From Bacteroidota bacterium (GTDB taxonomy: Bacteria > Bacteroidota > JABWAT01), in NCBI GenBank assembly GCA_020161835.1, contig JAIUNL010000023.1, positions 1 to 53,355 on the forward strand: 53,355 bases of DNA. The letters are read 5' to 3'. A program made the position numbers and the translations under genes. Shown here piece by piece: positions 1 through 7,639 of the stretch; the stretch's first letter is position 1, and every line of letters starts with the position of its first letter. Below the pieces are notes generated by a model. It did not search any database. It had not been told where the DNA came from and saw only the letters and a program-made list of their open reading frames with translations.

Positions 1-876
1 GTGGCGCATGACCACAATGCCGCCAACGGCTTCACCTTCTCCGTTCCATTCCATGAGTCCGCGGCGCATTTCAGGTCCGGTTGTCACATCCGCAATATCC
101 TTCAGAAAAACCGGTGTGCCCGACATCTCATCCGTCATAACCGGAATGGCCCGGATGTCATCTTCTGATTTCAGATAGCCAAGTCCGCGGATCATAAACT
201 CGGTTTCACCAAGTTCAAGGGTTTCTCCGCCCGCATCCTGATTGCTTTTCATGATGGCCATTTCAACCATCGGAAGGGTGATTTTATACGATGCAAGGCG
301 AAGCGGATCAACAGTTACCTGGTATTGTTTGACGAATCCGCCAACTGACGCCACTTCGGCAACACCATCCACCGACGCCAGTTCATATTTCAAAAACCAG
401 TCCTGAAGGGAACGAAGTTCTGCCAGAGATCGGGTTGGTGACGTAAGTGTATATTGAAAAACCCAGCCAACACCTGAGGCATCTGGACCTAAAGTTGGAA
501 CGACTCCTGTGGGAAGGCGCTTTTGTGCGGTGTTCAGATATTCGAGAACCCGGCTTCTTGCCCAGTACGGATCGGTTCCATCTTCAAATAAAACATAAAC
601 CAGTGAATATCCGAAAAAGGAATATCCCCGAACGGTTTTGGATCCCGGAACTGAAACCAAAGCAGTCGTGAGCGGATAGGTGATCTGGTCTTCAACAGTG
701 ACCGGTGACTGGCCCTGATAGTCTGTGTAAACGATGACCTGCACATCCGAAAGGTCAGGAATGGCATCAATTGGTGTGTTAAACGCCGACCAGGTTCCGG
801 CAGCAATGGCACCGGCTGTCAACAGAATGACGATGAACTTATTGTTCACCGACCAGGTGATAATTTTCTCCAGCAT
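1..876 (-). CDS. cusA: CusA/CzcA-family heavy-metal RND efflux pump, partial
   Basis: N-terminal 292 residues of an inner-membrane RND transporter that exports monovalent (Cu/Ag) or divalent metal cations by proton antiport. Translating the minus strand from the ATG at 876 gives MLEKIITWSVNN, a first membrane helix, then the family hallmarks DAIPDLSDVQV and WARSRVLEYLN and the porter-domain start; the frame is open to the window edge, so about 700 residues lie outside. The start codon shares one base with the cusB stop (TGATG), implying translational coupling as the last visible gene of a CusC-CusB-CusA operon. Cu/Ag against Zn/Co/Cd specificity cannot be settled because the transmembrane specificity residues are not in the window; the DxQV-type motif and the adaptor's metal-binding tail favour a Cus-like pump. 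Confidence 0.9.
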   Translation of the reverse strand, partial: MLEKIITWSVNNKFIVILLTAGAIAAGTWSAFNTPIDAIPDLSDVQVIVYTDYQGQSPVTVEDQITYPLTTALVSVPGSKTVRGYSFFGYSLVYVLFEDGTDPYWARSRVLEYLNTAQKRLPTGVVPTLGPDASGVGWVFQYTLTSPTRSLAELRSLQDWFLKYELASVDGVAEVASVGGFVKQYQVTVDPLRLASYKITLPMVEMAIMKSNQDAGGETLELGETEFMIRGLGYLKSEDDIRAIPVMTDEMSGTPVFLKDIADVTTGPEMRRGLMEWNGEGEAVGGIVVMRH

Positions 877-2183
877 CAGAATTCCTTCCTTACCAGATCC
901 ATTTTGCAGATCGGACAGGTCCCCATCTGATCACGGATAATGTTGTGATGCATCGGGCAGGTATAAATTACTTTTTTGGTGCCGGATTTTTCGGGGGTGT
1001 TTTCACCTTCAGTTTCCGAAACAGTTTCATGCTGATGGCTGCTCATCCGGAGTAAAGCGGACTTCAGGTTGCTTTCAGAATCCACCAGAAATTGCGAAGA
1101 AGTTACAACTTTTTCACCGGGATGAAGTCCGGATAAAATCTCTGTAAATCCGTCTGAAATAAAACCGGTTTCAACTTCTCTGGGTTCAAAATATCCGCCA
1201 TCAAGCGAAAGAATCGCAACGGTTGCCGATCCGGTATGAATGAGGGATTGGGATGAAACCGACAATACAGAGGCTCCGGTTGGCCGGGAAATTGAGACGG
1301 AGGCGAAAAGTCCCGGTTTTAGTTTCTGGTCGGATGAATTTTTCACTTCAATCCGGATTTTCACAGTTCTGGTTTCTGAGTTTAATTCCGGGTTAACGAA
1401 GGAAACCGTTCCTTTAAAGTCCGAACCTGAAAGTCCCTGCAAAGTGATGGTTGCCGGTGACCCGACTTTTACAAGTGACAGGTCATTCTGATACACATCA
1501 GCCAAAACCCAAACAGTGGACAGATTGGTAATTCTGAACAACGTCATTCCTGCTTCAACGGCTTGACCTTCAACTACCATTTTTTCGGAAATGAGTCCGT
1601 CTGACGGTGAAACCAGCGTGAGTGTTCTTTTTACTTTTTTCGAGGTTTCAAGTGTTTTGAGTTCACTTTCCGGAATTCCCCAGTTGAGCAGCCGGGATTT
1701 TGAAAGATCTGATAATTTTTGCGTTTCCGCTGGAAGGGTGGCTTCGTAAGTCAGAGCCTGCAGATATTCTTCCTGTGTGGATACCAGATCCGGACTGTAA
1801 AGCTCAAGTAAAGCCTGCCCTTTTCTGACGGGTTTTCCGGTAAAATCCATGTGGAGTTTTTCTACATATCCCATTATCCGGGCAGTAACTGCAGTCTGTG
1901 CCGTTTCATCCGGAGCAACAACTCCGTTCGCTCTTACAGACGGACTCAGTTTTCTCAGTTCTGCAAGTTCTGTGCGGATGCCCATATTTTGCTGGACGGC
2001 CGGATCGATGCGGATCTGTCCAGCCTGATTTTCATTGTCTGTTGAATGCACGTTTTCAATTGGAGTGGTGTTTTCTGATTCATTATTTCCGGTTTGGATT
2101 TCCATTGATCCCGAAAAAACCAGGTAACCGAGGGCAAGTCCGGCAAGCAAACCGGCAAGAATGAAGAGAAGTGTTTTTTTCAT
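876..2183 (-). CDS. cusB: CusB-type periplasmic adaptor with C-terminal heavy-metal-binding domain
   Basis: Membrane-fusion protein (435 aa) linking the RND pump to the outer-membrane channel. An N-terminal signal/anchor (about residues 4-22) is followed by an acidic Asn-rich linker, then the barrel-sandwich hybrid and helical hairpin (GYVEKL, GQALLELYSPDL), beta-barrel (VWVLADVYQNDL) and membrane-proximal domains. The last 30 residues (from about 406) form a small heavy-metal-binding domain, YTCPMHHNI...GTCPICKMDL, with two CP(M/I)xx sites of the kind found in Cu/Ag systems. The start overlaps the upstream small membrane protein by 4 nt, and the stop overlaps the cusA start. In some families this metal-binding domain is N-terminal; here it is at the C-terminus. 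Confidence 0.93.
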   Translation of the reverse strand: MKKTLLFILAGLLAGLALGYLVFSGSMEIQTGNNESENTTPIENVHSTDNENQAGQIRIDPAVQQNMGIRTELAELRKLSPSVRANGVVAPDETAQTAVTARIMGYVEKLHMDFTGKPVRKGQALLELYSPDLVSTQEEYLQALTYEATLPAETQKLSDLSKSRLLNWGIPESELKTLETSKKVKRTLTLVSPSDGLISEKMVVEGQAVEAGMTLFRITNLSTVWVLADVYQNDLSLVKVGSPATITLQGLSGSDFKGTVSFVNPELNSETRTVKIRIEVKNSSDQKLKPGLFASVSISRPTGASVLSVSSQSLIHTGSATVAILSLDGGYFEPREVETGFISDGFTEILSGLHPGEKVVTSSQFLVDSESNLKSALLRMSSHQHETVSETEGENTPEKSGTKKVIYTCPMHHNIIRDQMGTCPICKMDLVRKEF

Positions 2184-2410
2184 GATTTATCCTTAAGACG
2201 GGCAATGAAGCCCTTGTTTTTAACGGCAGGACTGCAGCAATCCCGTGTTCCGCCTGAAAAAGTGTAATAAATCCGGATTGCAATGCCGCCTGCAAGCAGT
2301 GACACGACGATTCCGAATTGAAATCCGTTTGAATCCAGCAAAAGGAAAGTAATCCCATTGATCAGAATGACGATAAAAATCGTTGAAAGTGTAAACCTGT
2401 AAAGTGACAT
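2180..2410 (-). CDS. Small integral membrane protein inside the cus operon
   Basis: A 76-aa protein of unrecognised family. Two hydrophobic segments (about residues 6-26 and 30-50) are followed by a basic tail containing a Cys pair (RDCCSPAVKNK). It sits between cusC (1-nt gap) and cusB (4-nt overlap), so it is almost certainly co-transcribed and translationally coupled with the efflux pump. The Cys pair next to the membrane suggests a metal-related role by context only. Translation starts at an ATG immediately after the cusC stop. Confidence 0.7.
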   Translation of the reverse strand: MSLYRFTLSTIFIVILINGITFLLLDSNGFQFGIVVSLLAGGIAIRIYYTFSGGTRDCCSPAVKNKGFIARLKDKS

Positions 2411-2411
2411 G

Positions 2412-3653
2412 TTACCAGCTCTCCTTTGGTGTTGCCGTGATCCATTCCAGATCGGTCAGCGCATTTAAATAGGCTTTTTTTGCTGTTTGATAACCAGACT
2501 CTGCCTCAAGTTGCATCCGGATGGCTTCCATAACCATGCTGAATTCTGCATTTCCGTTCTGATAGGCAGTTAGGGTCGATTCAAGTGCAAAATCAGCTTG
2601 AGGCATAATCACTTCCTGAAATTCCATCAGGTGATGATGTTCAGATTCCGCCTTTGCCAAAAACTGCCGCACCTGGCTTCTGATCATCTGCCGGGCAGAT
2701 TCTTTATTAAACCGGGTCTGATTTTCACGGGCGGATGCCTCGGCAACTTTTCCTTCAACAGAACCGGATGACCAGGGTGCAACGGGGATTGAAATTCCAA
2801 CCATCAGCGACCAGTAATCCTTATCCATTTCCAGCATTTGTTTGTACTGACCTTTGATTTCAAAATCGGGGTAATACTCCCTTTCGGCAGCCTTTTTTTC
2901 GGCGGATGCCATCATCATTCCGGCTGACATCTGTTTCAATTCGGGCTGATTTTCCTCAGCCAGATTTGCAAGTCTGGTAAAAGTCCAGCCGGCAAAATGG
3001 GGAATGTCTGATAATTCTGTCCGGATGGATAAATCTGCAGGTCGTCCGGCAAGCTGGTTTACCATGGCCTCGGTCATCATCCTGTCAGATCTTGACATCG
3101 CAAGATCATTTTCCTTCATGGAAAGTGCCGTTTGCAAACTTAAAACAGCAGCAAGTGACGATTGTCCGTTGGCGTATTGACGGGAGGTGATTTCTGCTGC
3201 CCGTTTCAGATTTTGAAAAGAGTCTTCATTGATCCGGATCAGTTCATCTGCAAGAACAAGATCATTCCAGGCTTTTTTCAACTCCCTGATCAGTTGGTTT
3301 TGCCTGACCTGAAGTCCATGTCCCATCATATCTGAGTTGAATCCGGCAGCTTCCTTCATGGCGGAAAGTTTTCCGGGAAAAGGAATCATCTGACTGATGG
3401 AATAATCCAATTCCTGCTGATCTTTCATCGGATTTGGAAAACCTGAAACAGGAGCATTGAAAAATTCGAATCCGGCCTTCGGTGCATCCCAGGCGCCCGA
3501 CTGAAGCTGTTTTGCCCGGGCAATTTCCTGTTCAGCCTGAGCCGATTTTAAATCAGGATGGTTCCGGATGAGCGAAGCAACCAGACTGTCAAGCGTCTGA
3601 GCCTGACCCGTTCCGGCTAAAAGAAAAAGAAGTAAAAAAAGTAAAATGCGCAT
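2412..3653 (-). CDS. cusC: TolC-family outer-membrane efflux channel (CusC-like)
   Basis: A 413-aa outer-membrane factor for the CusCBA complex, forming the trimeric outer-membrane/periplasmic exit duct. It has a signal peptide (MRILLFLLLFLLAGTGQAQ) and the two OEP repeats of TolC proteins: long helical stretches rich in Ala/Glu/Gln (AKQLQSGAWDAPKAGFE, AVLSLQTALSMKEN) with beta segments such as FEIKGQYKQM and VGISIPVAPW. It is slightly shorter than classical TolC but normal for CzcC/CusC types. It is the second gene of the operon; 156 nt separate it from the Cys-rich gene upstream, and that gap holds a solo REP. Confidence 0.88.
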   Translation of the reverse strand: MRILLFLLLFLLAGTGQAQTLDSLVASLIRNHPDLKSAQAEQEIARAKQLQSGAWDAPKAGFEFFNAPVSGFPNPMKDQQELDYSISQMIPFPGKLSAMKEAAGFNSDMMGHGLQVRQNQLIRELKKAWNDLVLADELIRINEDSFQNLKRAAEITSRQYANGQSSLAAVLSLQTALSMKENDLAMSRSDRMMTEAMVNQLAGRPADLSIRTELSDIPHFAGWTFTRLANLAEENQPELKQMSAGMMMASAEKKAAEREYYPDFEIKGQYKQMLEMDKDYWSLMVGISIPVAPWSSGSVEGKVAEASARENQTRFNKESARQMIRSQVRQFLAKAESEHHHLMEFQEVIMPQADFALESTLTAYQNGNAEFSMVMEAIRMQLEAESGYQTAKKAYLNALTDLEWITATPKESW

Positions 3654-3745
3654 GGTTTCTCCGGTGAAATAAATTCAGGATGAATGATGGATTTTCTTCT
3701 CCCAGAGAATGACAAAACTTAATGAACTGAGTTTTTGCAGTAAGT

Positions 3746-3772
3746 TGTCATCCCCGTGAAGACGGGGATCCA
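3746..3772 (+). repeat. Solo REP element
   Basis: A 27-nt hairpin beginning TGTCATCCCCGTGAAGACGG and ending GGATCCA, the same family as the paired elements near 4.3, 41.1 and 48.4 kb. It lies between the Cys-rich protein and cusC and could weaken read-through in the operon, but that is inference. Confidence 0.75.
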
Positions 3773-3809
3773 GTCTTTCAGCCGACCAAATAATCAGAAG
3801 AAACCAGAC

Positions 3810-4190
3810 TTAAATCAGGAAAACTTTGCAGGAAAGATAAACGGGGGGAGGAGAGCCGGGGAGAACCAGAACCGGTGTTTGAACCGGAAGCGAGGCGATT
3901 GTCAAAACCGGAAGTTCGGTTGAAACCACTGAAACTGCTGCAGAAACTGAATTTTCAGTTGTCAGCTTTTCAGTTTCCAGTTTGTTGATGGTAATCGACG
4001 TGCAGCAGGATTGGGATTCAAGAGAAATCGTTTTTTCGCCAGAATCTTTTTCGCAGCAGGATTTCTGAACCGGCATTTCGCAGCCCAAACCCATACTGCA
4101 AAGCTGAATGGAGGGAAATAATTCCGCAGCCAGAAAAAGAATTCCGGCGAGCAAAATCCACGATGAGTGACGGTTTATTGAAGTTAACAT
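3810..4190 (-). CDS. Cys-rich exported protein heading the cus operon
   Basis: A 126-aa protein with an N-terminal hydrophobic segment (about 10-30), a Cys-rich middle (LCSMGLGCEM, KSCCEKD, QSCCTS), a Ser/Val/Thr-rich linker and a short conserved-looking tail (PPPVYLSCKVFLI). Small proteins of this layout precede metal-efflux operons in Bacteroidota; I know of no assigned biochemical function. Cysteine spacing suggests periplasmic metal (Cu/Ag) buffering or sensing, which is inference. The ATG is only about 4 nt beyond a well-formed TACCTTTG -7 element, so the mRNA may be leaderless or nearly so. Confidence 0.72.
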   Translation of the reverse strand: MLTSINRHSSWILLAGILFLAAELFPSIQLCSMGLGCEMPVQKSCCEKDSGEKTISLESQSCCTSITINKLETEKLTTENSVSAAVSVVSTELPVLTIASLPVQTPVLVLPGSPPPVYLSCKVFLI

Positions 4191-4194
4191 AGAA

Positions 4195-4226
4195 CAAAGG
4201 TAATGTATTTTTGGTTTGCAGGCAAT
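4195..4226 (-). promoter_or_regulatory. Bacteroidota-type promoter of the cus operon
   Basis: On the minus strand, ATTG (4226-4223) is followed by a 20-nt spacer and TACCTTTG (4202-4195), matching the TTTG-N19..21-TAnnTTTG consensus of the Bacteroidota primary sigma factor. The predicted transcription start falls at or within a few bases of the ATG at 4190. Confidence 0.6.
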
Positions 4227-4300
4227 ATCCGGCGAAAATCATGTAAACTTCTAATGAAATTGTATAAGGAAGGGATTTCTGAAATGATTTGATTTTAGGC

Positions 4301-4380
4301 TGTCATTCCCGCGAAGGCGGGAATCCAGAATTCTCCATTCAAAATCAAAATAATGGATTCCCGCCTTCGCGGGAATGACA
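4301..4380. repeat. REPIN-like inverted REP pair
   Basis: Two 27-nt REPs, 4301-4327 and 4354-4380, are perfect reverse complements (TGTCATTCCCGCGAAGGCGG... and its mirror) around a 26-nt spacer. Each REP is itself a hairpin (TTCCCGC/GCGGGAA). They lie between the cus promoter and the convergent end of the downstream lipoprotein gene. The remaining intergenic sequence (4227-4411) holds nothing else I recognise. Confidence 0.85.
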
Positions 4381-4411
4381 ACAACGTATTCTCCATGCGG
4401 TAAATAATGAA

Positions 4412-4987
4412 TTAAAAACTAACCCCAACCGTGATGTATTCGTTGTAAGGTATCGAAACACCTGCTACCGACAGACTTGGCTTTATCTTCACTTTTACAT
4501 TTCCGGGCTTGGTGTTATATCCTGAAATAGCCAGCGCAACATTCAGAATATCTTCCAGTCCGCCACCGGGAACCAATTTAAAAAGATCAGCTTCAACGGG
4601 CAGGGAAATCCCGGTCACAGCATCACCACCGGCCAGATCAACAGCATCCGTCATCTTGCCTGAGAATAACTCCTGATCATTTACAACCAGTATCCAATCG
4701 AAAGCAGCAAGAGAGGCTTTCTTTTCATTCGGATTTTTCGCTTCGAGATTCAGATTGAATTTTAAAGGAACTTTTCCGGCAGTCAGGTCACTGCCAATCA
4801 GCAGCAAATTAAAAGCAGAAATTTCTGACAAAGAATTGGCTCCCTGAATGTTGATAGAAGATACTTTGGTATCCGAAACATTCTTTACCCGAAACTGACA
4901 ATTCAGAGCAGAAAATGCTTCGGTGATTTTATCACAGGAAGTTAACAGTAACAGGCTTGAAAAGAAGACGATTTTTAGAGTTTTCAT
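4412..4987 (-). CDS. LEA2/WHy-like lipoprotein
   Basis: A 191-aa lipoprotein if started at the ATG at 4987 (MKTLKIVFF), which gives a textbook signal and lipobox LLTSC; a start 27 nt upstream is possible but adds a polar N-terminus. The body resembles the late-embryogenesis-abundant type 2 fold: alternating beta strands with FNLNLEAKNPNEKKASLAAFDWILVV-type sequence, 'NPN' turn, and a second half ending in VKIKPSLSVAGVSIPY. Such proteins in Bacteroidota are small periplasmic or outer-membrane beta-sandwich lipoproteins of unknown role. It stands alone, flanked on both sides by repeats. Confidence 0.68.
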   Translation of the reverse strand: MKTLKIVFFSSLLLLTSCDKITEAFSALNCQFRVKNVSDTKVSSINIQGANSLSEISAFNLLLIGSDLTAGKVPLKFNLNLEAKNPNEKKASLAAFDWILVVNDQELFSGKMTDAVDLAGGDAVTGISLPVEADLFKLVPGGGLEDILNVALAISGYNTKPGNVKVKIKPSLSVAGVSIPYNEYITVGVSF

Positions 4988-5047
4988 ATTTTGATATTTT
5001 TGAATTGATTTCAATAATGTTGGGGTTTCGTACTTTTGATTAGGACT

Positions 5048-5195
5048 TTAACTCCCCTCCTTTTCAAAAGGAGGGGAAATCCCGTCCCGTTTGCGGGATC
5101 GGGATGGGGTGGTTTGAATTTGTGTCCGTTTAAAATAAAAATCACAAAACCACCCCGGCTTCGCCACCCCTCCTTTAAAAAAGGAGGGGAATTTT
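5048..5195. repeat. Palindromic CCCCTCC/GGAGGGG repeat block
   Basis: Two hairpins of the type CCCCTCCTTTT...AAAAGGAGGGG (about 5052-5076 and 5167-5189) frame an inner inverted pair, GGGGTGGTTT (near 5104) and AAACCACCCC (near 5148), and a hairpin on CCCGTTTGCGGG. The whole block is therefore a nested palindrome between the lipoprotein gene and arsR. Shorter relatives lie at 6909-6944 and 7423-7459. No gene is visible here. Confidence 0.75.
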
Positions 5196-5260
5196 CTGCA
5201 TAGCGGCCCCCAAATTTACCACTTTCTCCCCGGAATAAAAAAAATAAGACCTGGTCTTGA

Positions 5261-5290
5261 AAATATATATGCATATCCGTATATTCGTAT
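5261..5290. promoter_or_regulatory. Candidate ArsR operator
   Basis: An AT-rich, imperfectly palindromic stretch (ATATGCATATCCGTATAT then TCGTAT) ends 3 nt before the arsR ATG. ArsR repressors bind AT-rich palindromes over their own promoter, and position is the main argument here. The exact half-sites cannot be decided by eye. Confidence 0.35.
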
Positions 5291-5292
5291 TT

Positions 5293-5709
5293 ATGAAAAC
5301 AATCGCACAATTTTATAAAGCCCTTTCCGACGAAACCCGTCTCAGAATTCTGAACCTGCTGCTTCAGGCCGGTGAGCTCTGTGTCTGTGATCTGGAATCG
5401 GCGCTGGATCTTTCCCAACCCAAAATTTCACGGCACCTCTCCTATCTGCGTATGACCGGAATTGTTTCCGACCGCAAAGAAGGACAATGGGTTTATTACC
5501 GGATTTCATCTGATTTATCTGAAGCCCAGACTTCGGTTCTTGCCGGATTCAAATCCGTCAATCCGAAAGAAAAAAACTTTACTGATGACATCAGCCGGCT
5601 CATTTCACTCATTTCATCTTCCTGCTGCAAGGCGAATGTTGACGAAAAGGTTTTCCAAATTTCCCTGCCTGACTCAATGGTCACAGATCACGGGTTACGG
5701 ATTACCTGA
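5293..5709 (+). CDS. arsR: ArsR-family arsenite-responsive repressor
   Basis: A 138-aa winged-helix repressor. The ATG at 5293 (MKTIAQFYKALSDETRLRIL) is the usual family start; a TTG 36 nt upstream would add an atypical leader. The metal site ELCVCDL (Cys30, Cys32) at the start of the recognition region is the classic As(III) ligand motif, followed by the helix-turn-helix LSQPKISRHLSYLRM. A C-terminal SSSCC pair may supply a third sulfur ligand. The last residues (VTDHGLRIT) are encoded inside an inverted repeat that recurs before acr3. It probably represses itself and acr3-arsC, and releases DNA when As(III) binds. Confidence 0.92.
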   Translation: MKTIAQFYKALSDETRLRILNLLLQAGELCVCDLESALDLSQPKISRHLSYLRMTGIVSDRKEGQWVYYRISSDLSEAQTSVLAGFKSVNPKEKNFTDDISRLISLISSSCCKANVDEKVFQISLPDSMVTDHGLRIT

Positions 5710-5790
5710 ATTCCAGAACCCAATTGAAAAGAGTTTATACCTTACAGATAATCATCCGTCATGAGCATTTTAACCCGTAATTTGTGACCA
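5678..5790 (+). repeat. Inverted repeat spanning arsR end and acr3 leader
   Basis: TGGTCACAGATCACGGGTTA at 5678-5697, within the arsR coding end, pairs with TAACCCGTAATTTGTGACCA at 5771-5790 (18 of 20 positions complementary). A third partial copy (GTAACCCGTAAC) follows at once. The RNA could form a long stem between arsR and acr3; it may equally be a dispersed repeat that inserted at the arsR stop. Confidence 0.6.
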
Positions 5791-5816
5791 GTAACCCGTA
5801 ACTGAAAAGGTTTTCC

Positions 5817-6890
5817 ATGTCCATTCTCTCTAAAAAAATGTCTTTCTTTGAACGCCACCTCACGATGTGGGTTTTTGTTTGCATGATCGTTGGCGTTGGT
5901 ATCGGTTATCTTTTTCCTGGTTTTACAGGTTCAGTCAGAAGCATGGAAATTGCTGGCGGATCGCAGATCAACATCCCGATTATGATTTTAATCTGGCTGA
6001 TGATTTACCCGATGATGCTGAAAATTGATTTCACTTCAATCAAAAATGCAGGCAAAAAACCGAAAGGTCTGATGGTTACGCTTTTTGTAAATTGGATCGT
6101 GAAACCGTTCAGTATGGCGTTTCTTGGCTGGTTGTTTTTTAAATGGATTTTTGCGGGATGGATTCCCGAAGCAACGGCAAATGAATTTCTGGCTGGGGTG
6201 ATTATTTTGGCAGCAGCACCCTGTACGGCGATGGTTTTTGTCTGGAGCCAGCTAACTGATGGTGACCCGGCTTATACCCTGATTCAGGTGAGTGTGAACG
6301 ACCTGATCATGCTCTTTGCGTTCGCACCGATTATTTCGTTTCTGGTTTCGGGTGCAGCCGGAATTCACATTCCTTTCGAAATTTTATTGTATTCGGTTAT
6401 TGCGTTTATCGTGATTCCGCTTGCTGCGGGAAGTTTTTCAAGGTGGATTCTAATCAGAGCAAAGGGAAAAGAATGGTTCGAAACTGTTTTTATTCCTCAG
6501 TTCGGTTCAGTTACCATTTCTGCTTTACTCGTAACATTGGTCATCATTTTTGCTTTTCAGTCGGATAATATTCTCTCAAACAGTTTCTATGTGGTTTTAA
6601 TCGCCATCCCGATTTTAATTCAGGTTTACTTTAATTCGTCACTGACTTATCTGCTGATGCGGGCTTTGAAAGTGGAATATGCCATTGCAGCACCCGGTGC
6701 ACTGATTGGTGCGTCCAACTTTTTTGAACTGGCGGTTGCAACCGCCATCGCCCTCTTCGGACCGGATAGCGGAGCTGCTTTGGCCACGGTTGTTGGCGTT
6801 CTGGTCGAAGTACCGGTCATGCTGTCTGTCTGCCAGGCCTGCAACCGAACGAAGCACTGGTTTGGGGATTTTTCGCCGCAGGGACGCTGA
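5817..6890 (+). CDS. acr3: ACR3-type arsenite efflux permease
   Basis: A 357-aa, about 10-helix inner-membrane As(III) carrier of the bile/arsenite/riboflavin transporter superfamily. Visible signatures include MILIWLMIYPMMLKIDF, the catalytic-cysteine region AAAPCTAMVFVWSQLTDGD and the C-terminal GASNFFELAVATAIALFG. Length is normal for ACR3. It lies 107 nt after arsR and before arsC, so the product of ArsC can be exported directly. The extreme C-terminus (FSPQGR) runs into sequence resembling a CGC-AGGGACGCTGAGAA dispersed repeat, suggesting the reading frame was extended by a repeat; this should not affect function. Confidence 0.95.
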   Translation: MSILSKKMSFFERHLTMWVFVCMIVGVGIGYLFPGFTGSVRSMEIAGGSQINIPIMILIWLMIYPMMLKIDFTSIKNAGKKPKGLMVTLFVNWIVKPFSMAFLGWLFFKWIFAGWIPEATANEFLAGVIILAAAPCTAMVFVWSQLTDGDPAYTLIQVSVNDLIMLFAFAPIISFLVSGAAGIHIPFEILLYSVIAFIVIPLAAGSFSRWILIRAKGKEWFETVFIPQFGSVTISALLVTLVIIFAFQSDNILSNSFYVVLIAIPILIQVYFNSSLTYLLMRALKVEYAIAAPGALIGASNFFELAVATAIALFGPDSGAALATVVGVLVEVPVMLSVCQACNRTKHWFGDFSPQGR

Positions 6891-6908
6891 GAAGGCAATT
6901 TGCATTTA

Positions 6909-6944
6909 ACCCCCTCCGCCGGAGGGGGAATGGGGGTGGGTTAA
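6909..6944. repeat. CCCCCTCCGCCGGAGGGGG hairpin repeat
   Basis: A perfect short hairpin (CCCCCTCC/GGAGGGGG) followed by GGGGGTGGGTT, located between acr3 and arsC. It is the same family as 5048-5195 and 7423-7459. Confidence 0.7.
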
Positions 6945-6979
6945 GGTGCCCGAAGAAGTCAATAAACAAAGGAAAAACA

Positions 6980-7402
6980 ATGAAAAAGAAAATTCTCATT
7001 CTCTGTACCGGAAATTCCTGCCGCAGTCAGATGGCACACGGATTTCTTCAATCTTTTGATGCCAATCTGGATGTTCATTCTGCCGGAACTCAGGCGTCAG
7101 GGAAATTAAATCCGGGTGCGGTGCAGGTGATGAAGGAAATCGGAATTGACATCAGTAATCATACCTCAGATTCTGTTGAAAAATATCTGAATGAGGAATG
7201 GGATTATGTGATCACAGTCTGTGGCGGTGCCAATGAAAGCTGTCCTGCGTTTTTCGGGAAAGTAAAACACCGGCTTCATATCGGTTTTGATGATCCGTCC
7301 CATGCCGTTGGAACTGACGAATTTATCAAAAGCGAATTCGTTCGCGTCCGGGATGAAATCAAAACCGGTTTCTGGAATTTCTACGCAGAAAACCTGAAAT
7401 AA
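6980..7402 (+). CDS. arsC: Thioredoxin-coupled arsenate reductase
   Basis: A 140-aa low-molecular-weight-phosphatase-fold reductase that converts As(V) to As(III). The phosphate-binding loop CTGNSCR places the nucleophile at Cys9 with Cys14, and the redox relay pair is Cys81 and Cys88 in VITVCGGANESCPAF, matching the Cys10/Cys82/Cys89 arrangement of the Staphylococcus type. DDPSHA carries the conserved Asp. These residues make it a thioredoxin-dependent rather than glutaredoxin-dependent enzyme. It follows acr3 by 89 nt, much of it repeat, so the three genes probably share a transcript. Confidence 0.95.
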   Translation: MKKKILILCTGNSCRSQMAHGFLQSFDANLDVHSAGTQASGKLNPGAVQVMKEIGIDISNHTSDSVEKYLNEEWDYVITVCGGANESCPAFFGKVKHRLHIGFDDPSHAVGTDEFIKSEFVRVRDEIKTGFWNFYAENLK

Positions 7403-7422
7403 GTGGAAACACAAGCAATTTA

Positions 7423-7639
7423 AAACCCCCTCCGACGGAGGGGGCAGGGGGTGGGTTTTTAAACCAAATAACTTTGTGTTTTTGGTAAATTCGTCCGGCC
7501 AATTCACTTAAAACAAGAATTTTTTCCTTTGAAACGGTTACACATTCAACCCGTCGGTTGACGGGTTGGGAAAATGGGTATCAATTATTTCCTCCGGGTT
7601 TTCACCCGGGGCTATTCATGTTAAATCCTTTCAGGATTT
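7423..7639 (+). repeat. Multi-hairpin intergenic repeat between arsC and arsM
   Basis: The 308-nt gap holds no gene but four hairpins: CCCCCTCC-GA-CGGAGGGGG (7424-7443), CAACCCGTC/GACGGGTTG (7547-7568), CCGGGT/ACCCGG (7594-7609) and AAATCC/GGATTT (7623-7639). The last three occur in a fixed short order, which looks like one composite element. I recall similar composites in Bacteroidota genomes but could not verify that. Confidence 0.65.

Noticed and set aside
2083..2358. 91-aa frame overlapping the cusB start
   Set aside because: It lies in another frame of cusB and the small membrane protein, with no hydrophobic or domain pattern.
4291..4380. CRISPR array from the repeated 27-nt units
   Set aside because: There are only two inverted copies with one spacer; the pattern is REP/REPIN, and no cas genes are in the window.
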